In this document: positions 60,883 to 64,000 of the stretch, in pieces
Numbering within the stretch: the stretch's first letter is position 1
Layout: each line of letters begins with the position of its first letter
NCBI GenBank assembly: GCA_910587075.1
Contig: CAJUKE010000004.1
Location: 1 to 64,000, forward strand
Direction: 5' to 3'
From: an uncultured Muribaculaceae bacterium
GTDB taxonomy: Bacteria > Bacteroidota > Bacteroidia > Bacteroidales > Muribaculaceae
Length of the DNA: 64,000 nt
The notes under the pieces: model-generated
Seen by the model: the letters and a program-made list of their open reading frames with translations, nothing else
Told to the model about the DNA's origin: nothing
Databases searched by the model: none
Made by a program: the position numbers and the translations under genes

Positions 60883-61941
60883 ATGAAGAAAGCGATTTTA
60901 ATGATTACTCTCATGCTGGGTTGCATGACGGTTTTCGCTCAGAAGATTGACAAGAACGAGCTAAAGCAGCTCAAAGCGTTCCTGTCGATGCCCGCCGAAA
61001 AGGACGGTACCAACGCGCAAGCCCTTAAGATTACCGACCTTAACTCCCCCTCCACCTGGGAAGGCGTGACCATTGAAAACGGCCGCGTTAAATCAATTGA
61101 GTGGAAGGACAAGCACCTCGCCGGCGACCTTTCGCTCACCGGCTTCACCGCCCTCGAAACCCTTAACGTTTCCCGCAACAAGATTACCTCGCTGAACCTG
61201 TCGGGCGACGCCGCTCTCACCAACCTCAACGCTTCGCGCAACGTGATCAAGACCGCCGACCTTACCGGCTGCTCCGCGATCACCACCCTGAACATCTACA
61301 AGAACCGCCTGACCGAAATCGACCTCGGCGCGACCCCGATGCTCACCACCTTCAATGTTTCCAACAACTACCTCGTTGCCCTCGATGTGGCCAACTCGGC
61401 AACCCTGAAGACCCTCAACTGCCAGGGCAACCACCTCGAAAGCCTCAAGGTTGAGAACTGCACCGCTCTGAAAAACCTCTATTGCGGCTACAACAAGCTC
61501 TCAGGCATCACCCTCGTGGGTCTTGAGAACCTCCAGAACCTCAACATCGACGACAACGAAATCTCAAACATGATTGTCAGCGGTCTGCCCGCTCTCAGCT
61601 CCTTCATCTGCTCCGACAACAACATGCAGGGTCTCGCGCTCCGCGACTGCACCGCGCTTCTCGACCTCGTATGCTCCTACAACGACCTCACCTCGCTCAG
61701 CGTTGACAACTGCCCGCAGCTCCTCTTCGTCGATTGCTCCTACAACGACCTGACCCAGCTGACTCTCAGCAACCAGACCTTCCTCCAGCGCGTGCTCTGC
61801 AACAACAACCAGCTCACCATGCTCGACGTCTCCTTCGACCAGGCTCTGGTTTACGTCAACTGCCGAAACAACATGATCAACGACCTGCGCACCATGGGCG
61901 ACAACTCCCTGCGCATGATCGCCTGCCAGTGGAACTACTAA
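60883..61941 (+). CDS. Secreted leucine-rich-repeat protein
   Basis: A 352-residue protein with a signal peptide (about 1-20, ending VFAQ). From residue about 80 it consists of some twelve leucine-rich repeats of about 21 residues with the pattern L..LNVS.N.IT.LNLSG...L (for example LETLNVSRNKITSLNLSGDA, LKNLYCGYNKLSGITLVGLE). Cys alternates with Val at the inner position in later repeats. There is no anchor or sorting tail; the last repeat ends IACQWNY. Such proteins mediate protein-protein contacts at the surface; the partner is unknown. Codon use is highly biased, which suggests strong expression. Confidence 0.85.
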   Translation: MKKAILMITLMLGCMTVFAQKIDKNELKQLKAFLSMPAEKDGTNAQALKITDLNSPSTWEGVTIENGRVKSIEWKDKHLAGDLSLTGFTALETLNVSRNKITSLNLSGDAALTNLNASRNVIKTADLTGCSAITTLNIYKNRLTEIDLGATPMLTTFNVSNNYLVALDVANSATLKTLNCQGNHLESLKVENCTALKNLYCGYNKLSGITLVGLENLQNLNIDDNEISNMIVSGLPALSSFICSDNNMQGLALRDCTALLDLVCSYNDLTSLSVDNCPQLLFVDCSYNDLTQLTLSNQTFLQRVLCNNNQLTMLDVSFDQALVYVNCRNNMINDLRTMGDNSLRMIACQWNY

Positions 61942-62011
61942 TCAAGGTTCCACAGCGGATTCCCAAGCCAACTTACGGCAACCCGCTCTTCATATAGACC
62001 CCCAATCCTGG

Positions 62012-62039
62012 CGGGGGCGCCTCTTACCGGGCGCCCCCG
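62012..62039 (+). terminator. Rho-independent terminator of the LRR gene
   Basis: A perfect 10-bp GC stem (CGGGGGCGCC with GGCGCCCCCG) followed by seven T residues. Confidence 0.92.
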
Positions 62040-62063
62040 TTTTTTTGTGCGCGGTGAGGTGCG

Positions 62064-62990
62064 TCACCGCTTCCCCGCGGTGGTGACGCGGCCGGTCGCG
62101 GTGGTGAAGTAGTCGAGGGCCGCTTTCTTCTGGTAGGCGCGGACGTAGTCGAAGTCGGTGCGGTAGGTGAAATCCATATCCGGGTCCTTGGCCCAGGAGC
62201 CGTTCCCTACCGACTGGTTAAGGATCACATAGAACTCCTTGTCGAAGGGCCAGGTGACGGCCTCCGTCCACGCCCCCTCGGCGAAGTGGGGGTTGGTGAT
62301 GGTGCCGGTCTCCTCCCCGTCGATGTAGAAGGTGATGTGCTCCGCGTCCCACTCTACTGCGTAGACGTGCCAGCGGGCGCCGTCGACACCAGGGGTTGCG
62401 CACCCGGCGTATGTGCTGTCGACCGCCACCGGGGTGAAGAATTTCTTAGAGTTGGGATGGTTGGGGTAGCGCATCGCGTGGTGCAGGGTCTGGTAGGCGA
62501 TAGGTTCGTCGTCGATCTGCTCCCACACGTCGATTTCGCCGCATACGGGCCATCCGCCCGTGTGGTCGGCCGGGAGGAGCCAGAACGCCTGGAAATTGCC
62601 CGTGTGGGGGAGGGTCTTGCAGCGCGCCTCGATGTAGCCGCCGCGCATATGGAACTTGCCGAGTGAGCGTATCGCTCCGGAAATCATCTCCTTGTTACCC
62701 TCCGCCATGCTCGGCGGGGTCTTGATGCAGTATGACTGGTAGCTGCCGTCGGCAAAGCGGTTCACCTCGCCCCGGGCTGCTTCGCCTCGTGCGATGAACC
62801 GGCTCCAGGTCGAGCCTCCGGGGCGCATATATTCCCACTTCGCGGTGTCCATCGCGTTGCCGTCGAACTCCTCGCTCCATATGAGCTGCCAGTCCGGGTC
62901 GGAGGCGCGGTCGATGGTTTCGGCGGTAATGATTGTGGCGGAGGCGGCGCACGCCGCCGCGGCGATCAGGAAGTGTCGTGAATTGAACAT
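62064..62990 (-). CDS. GH16 beta-glucanase (laminarinase-like)
   Basis: A 308-residue exported enzyme (signal peptide about 1-23). The catalytic motif GEIDVWEQ holds the nucleophile Glu and acid/base Glu in the E-x-D-x-x-E pattern of GH16. Flanking conserved parts are FQAFWLLPADHTGGW, WHVYAVEWDAEHITFYIDG and the C-terminal TDFDYVRAYQKK. It should cut beta-1,3 or mixed-linkage glucans. There is no lipobox or sorting tail; the last residues after the catalytic domain are ATGRVTTAGKR. It is a close paralogue of the next gene upstream on the same strand, and has its own promoter in the gap between them. Confidence 0.93.
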   Translation of the reverse strand: MFNSRHFLIAAAACAASATIITAETIDRASDPDWQLIWSEEFDGNAMDTAKWEYMRPGGSTWSRFIARGEAARGEVNRFADGSYQSYCIKTPPSMAEGNKEMISGAIRSLGKFHMRGGYIEARCKTLPHTGNFQAFWLLPADHTGGWPVCGEIDVWEQIDDEPIAYQTLHHAMRYPNHPNSKKFFTPVAVDSTYAGCATPGVDGARWHVYAVEWDAEHITFYIDGEETGTITNPHFAEGAWTEAVTWPFDKEFYVILNQSVGNGSWAKDPDMDFTYRTDFDYVRAYQKKAALDYFTTATGRVTTAGKR

Positions 62991-63054
62991 GGTTATGATG
63001 GTTTGGTTTTGTGAATAGCCTTGCCCGGCGCGGTGCCGGAGCGCGTTATGTGTG

Positions 63055-63086
63055 TAAAGTTACGAATATTCCGCGTCACGGCCAAA
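63055..63086 (-). promoter_or_regulatory. Promoter of the shorter GH16 gene
   Basis: On the minus strand TTTG (63086-63083), a 20-nt spacer and TAACTTTA (63062-63055), 65 nt upstream of the start. The TTTG overlaps the U-tract of the preceding terminator. Confidence 0.5.
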
Positions 63087-63092
63087 AACAGG

Positions 63093-63130
63093 ACTCCGCC
63101 GGAGCCGCTTTCGAGCGGTGCCGGCGGAGT
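63093..63130 (-). terminator. Rho-independent terminator of the upstream GH16 gene
   Basis: A long GC-rich hairpin (ACTCCGCCGGAGCCGCT with AGCGGTGCCGGCGGAGT, one mismatch, TTCG loop). On the minus strand it is followed by CCTGTTTTTGG. It ends the GH16 gene that runs off the right edge. Confidence 0.85.
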
Positions 63131-63172
63131 CGGTATTGGGTGGAATCGGAGTCAGCCAGGCTGACGCCGCGT

Positions 63173-64000
63173 TCAGCGGATGATGATCTTCTCGGACTTG
63201 CTACCCTGGCGGCGGATGTAAACACCCGGCACGGGGTTCGAGCCTACGCTGATGCCCTGGAGGTTGAAGTATTCAACGGGGGCGTTGTCGTCGCCGGTGG
63301 CGGAGTCGGTGATCACGTTGTCGATACCCGAAACCTGGCCGTCGGCCGAGGAGTAGTAGTTGAGGTTACCCTTCTTCTGGTAAGCGCGGACGTAGTCGAA
63401 GTCGGTGCGGTACTCGAAGTTCAGGTCGGGAGCCGCTGCCCAGGAGCCGTTGCCCACGGACTGGTTGCAGATCACATAGTAGGGCTTGTTCCAGGGCCAG
63501 GTTACGGCTTCGGTCCATTTGTTCTGCGAGTAGTGGGGGTTCTCGGCGTGGGCTATGAGCTGGCCGTCAATGTACCATTTGAGGTTGTCCTCGTCCCATT
63601 CGAAGCCATAGGTGTGCCAGAGAGCGGCGTCAACGCCGTCCTTGGTGCCGCCGCCGTAGGGGCAGGTCTGTGAGATCTGGCCGTACATGGCGCGGAACTG
63701 CTGCGAGTATTCCGAGTTCTTGGCGTATTTCCAAGCGTGGTGGAGGGTGGCGCAGGCTACCTGCTGCTCGTCGATCTGTTCCCAGATGTCGATTTCGCCG
63801 CAAGCGGGCCAACCGGCCGACTGGTCGACGGGCATGAGCCAGAATGCCTGGAAGTTACCCTTGTGGGGGAGGGTCTTGCATCGTGCCTCGACGTAGCCGC
63901 CCTGCATGTAGAACTTGCCGGCGGTGTAGATGGCGCCCGAAATCATCTCCTTCTCTTCGATGTCGACGAACTCCTCGGGGGTCTTGATGGCGTAGGCGCT
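63173..64000 (-). CDS. GH16 beta-glucanase with sorting-type tail (partial, start outside the window)
   Basis: The frame is open to the right edge, so the N-terminus is missing; the visible part is 275 codons plus stop. It keeps GEIDIWEQ with both catalytic glutamates, FQAFWLMPVDQSAGW and TDFDYVRAYQKKGN. It aligns along its length with the neighbouring GH16 (for example AIKTPEEF against CIKTPPSM at the edge). Unlike that paralogue it has a C-terminal extension EYFNLQGISV...VPGVYIRRQGSKSEKIIIR, a sorting-type tail. An ATG inside the frame at 63946 is not the start. Confidence 0.9.
   Translation of the reverse strand, partial: SAYAIKTPEEFVDIEEKEMISGAIYTAGKFYMQGGYVEARCKTLPHKGNFQAFWLMPVDQSAGWPACGEIDIWEQIDEQQVACATLHHAWKYAKNSEYSQQFRAMYGQISQTCPYGGGTKDGVDAALWHTYGFEWDEDNLKWYIDGQLIAHAENPHYSQNKWTEAVTWPWNKPYYVICNQSVGNGSWAAAPDLNFEYRTDFDYVRAYQKKGNLNYYSSADGQVSGIDNVITDSATGDDNAPVEYFNLQGISVGSNPVPGVYIRRQGSKSEKIIIR

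Noticed and set aside
1..64000. tRNA, rRNA, CRISPR, insertion sequences, prophage or integrase genes
   Set aside because: I looked in all intergenic stretches for T-arm motifs, regular spacers, terminal inverted repeats and transposase or integrase motifs and saw none.

Overview
The window looks like a chromosomal segment of a GC-rich gut Bacteroidales, most likely a Muribaculaceae-type species. The reasons are two complete SusC/SusD pairs, a hybrid two-component sensor fused to an AraC-type regulator, Bacteroidetes promoters of the TTTG/TAnnTTTG kind, several DUF families typical of this order, and C-terminal tails resembling type IX secretion sorting signals. The taxonomic call is inference. 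There is no rRNA, tRNA, CRISPR array, insertion sequence or prophage.

Region 1 (1-13.2 kb, minus strand): a TonB-dependent receptor with a DUF4249 lipoprotein, then SusC, SusD, a lipoprotein, an M16 zinc peptidase and a ChaN-like protein. Outer-membrane receptors combined with an M16 peptidase and a haem-binding-type protein recall the Fus/PqqL iron-acquisition logic, so I read this as a possible import-and-digest locus. Region 2 (13.3-20.7 kb): a stand-alone B3/B4 domain protein, the GDP-mannose to GDP-L-fucose operon manC-fcl-gmd, a small winged-helix regulator with a membrane partner, and a LytS/LytTR two-component system. Region 3 (20.7-23.1 kb): a two-gene operon for a small secreted protein and a beta-helix carbohydrate-binding protein. 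It is preceded by a paired direct repeat with the geometry of LytTR operators. Region 4 (23.1-28.9 kb): remnants of an abortive-infection gene and of a YafQ-type toxin flank a TolC-HlyD-ABC ATPase-ABC permease efflux operon; an orphan antitoxin survives. Region 5 (28.9-36.1 kb): an M6 metalloprotease and a 1514-residue adhesin-like protein are transcribed divergently.

Region 6 (36.2-53.2 kb) is a fructan utilisation locus close in layout to the characterised levan locus of Bacteroides thetaiotaomicron. On the minus strand are the sensor-regulator, SusC, SusD, a DUF4960 lipoprotein, a second secreted DUF4960 protein and a divergent GH32 with a LamG-like domain. On the plus strand are a classical GH32, an MFS sugar transporter and a PfkB fructokinase. 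Together they would bind fructan, cut it, import the sugar and phosphorylate fructose, under control of a periplasmic sugar sensor.

Region 7 (53.3-64 kb): a two-gene small-protein cassette with its own promoter; a run of GH3-family, alkaline phosphatase, DUF4919-like, membrane-anchored pseudokinase, GNAT acetyltransferase and RNase HII genes; a secreted leucine-rich-repeat protein; and two tandem GH16 beta-glucanases, the second cut by the window edge.

About twenty intergenic sites share a -7 box of the form TAnnTT(C/T)GCG, which seems to be the main promoter signature of this genome. All functional calls are from reading the sequence; no database search was run.
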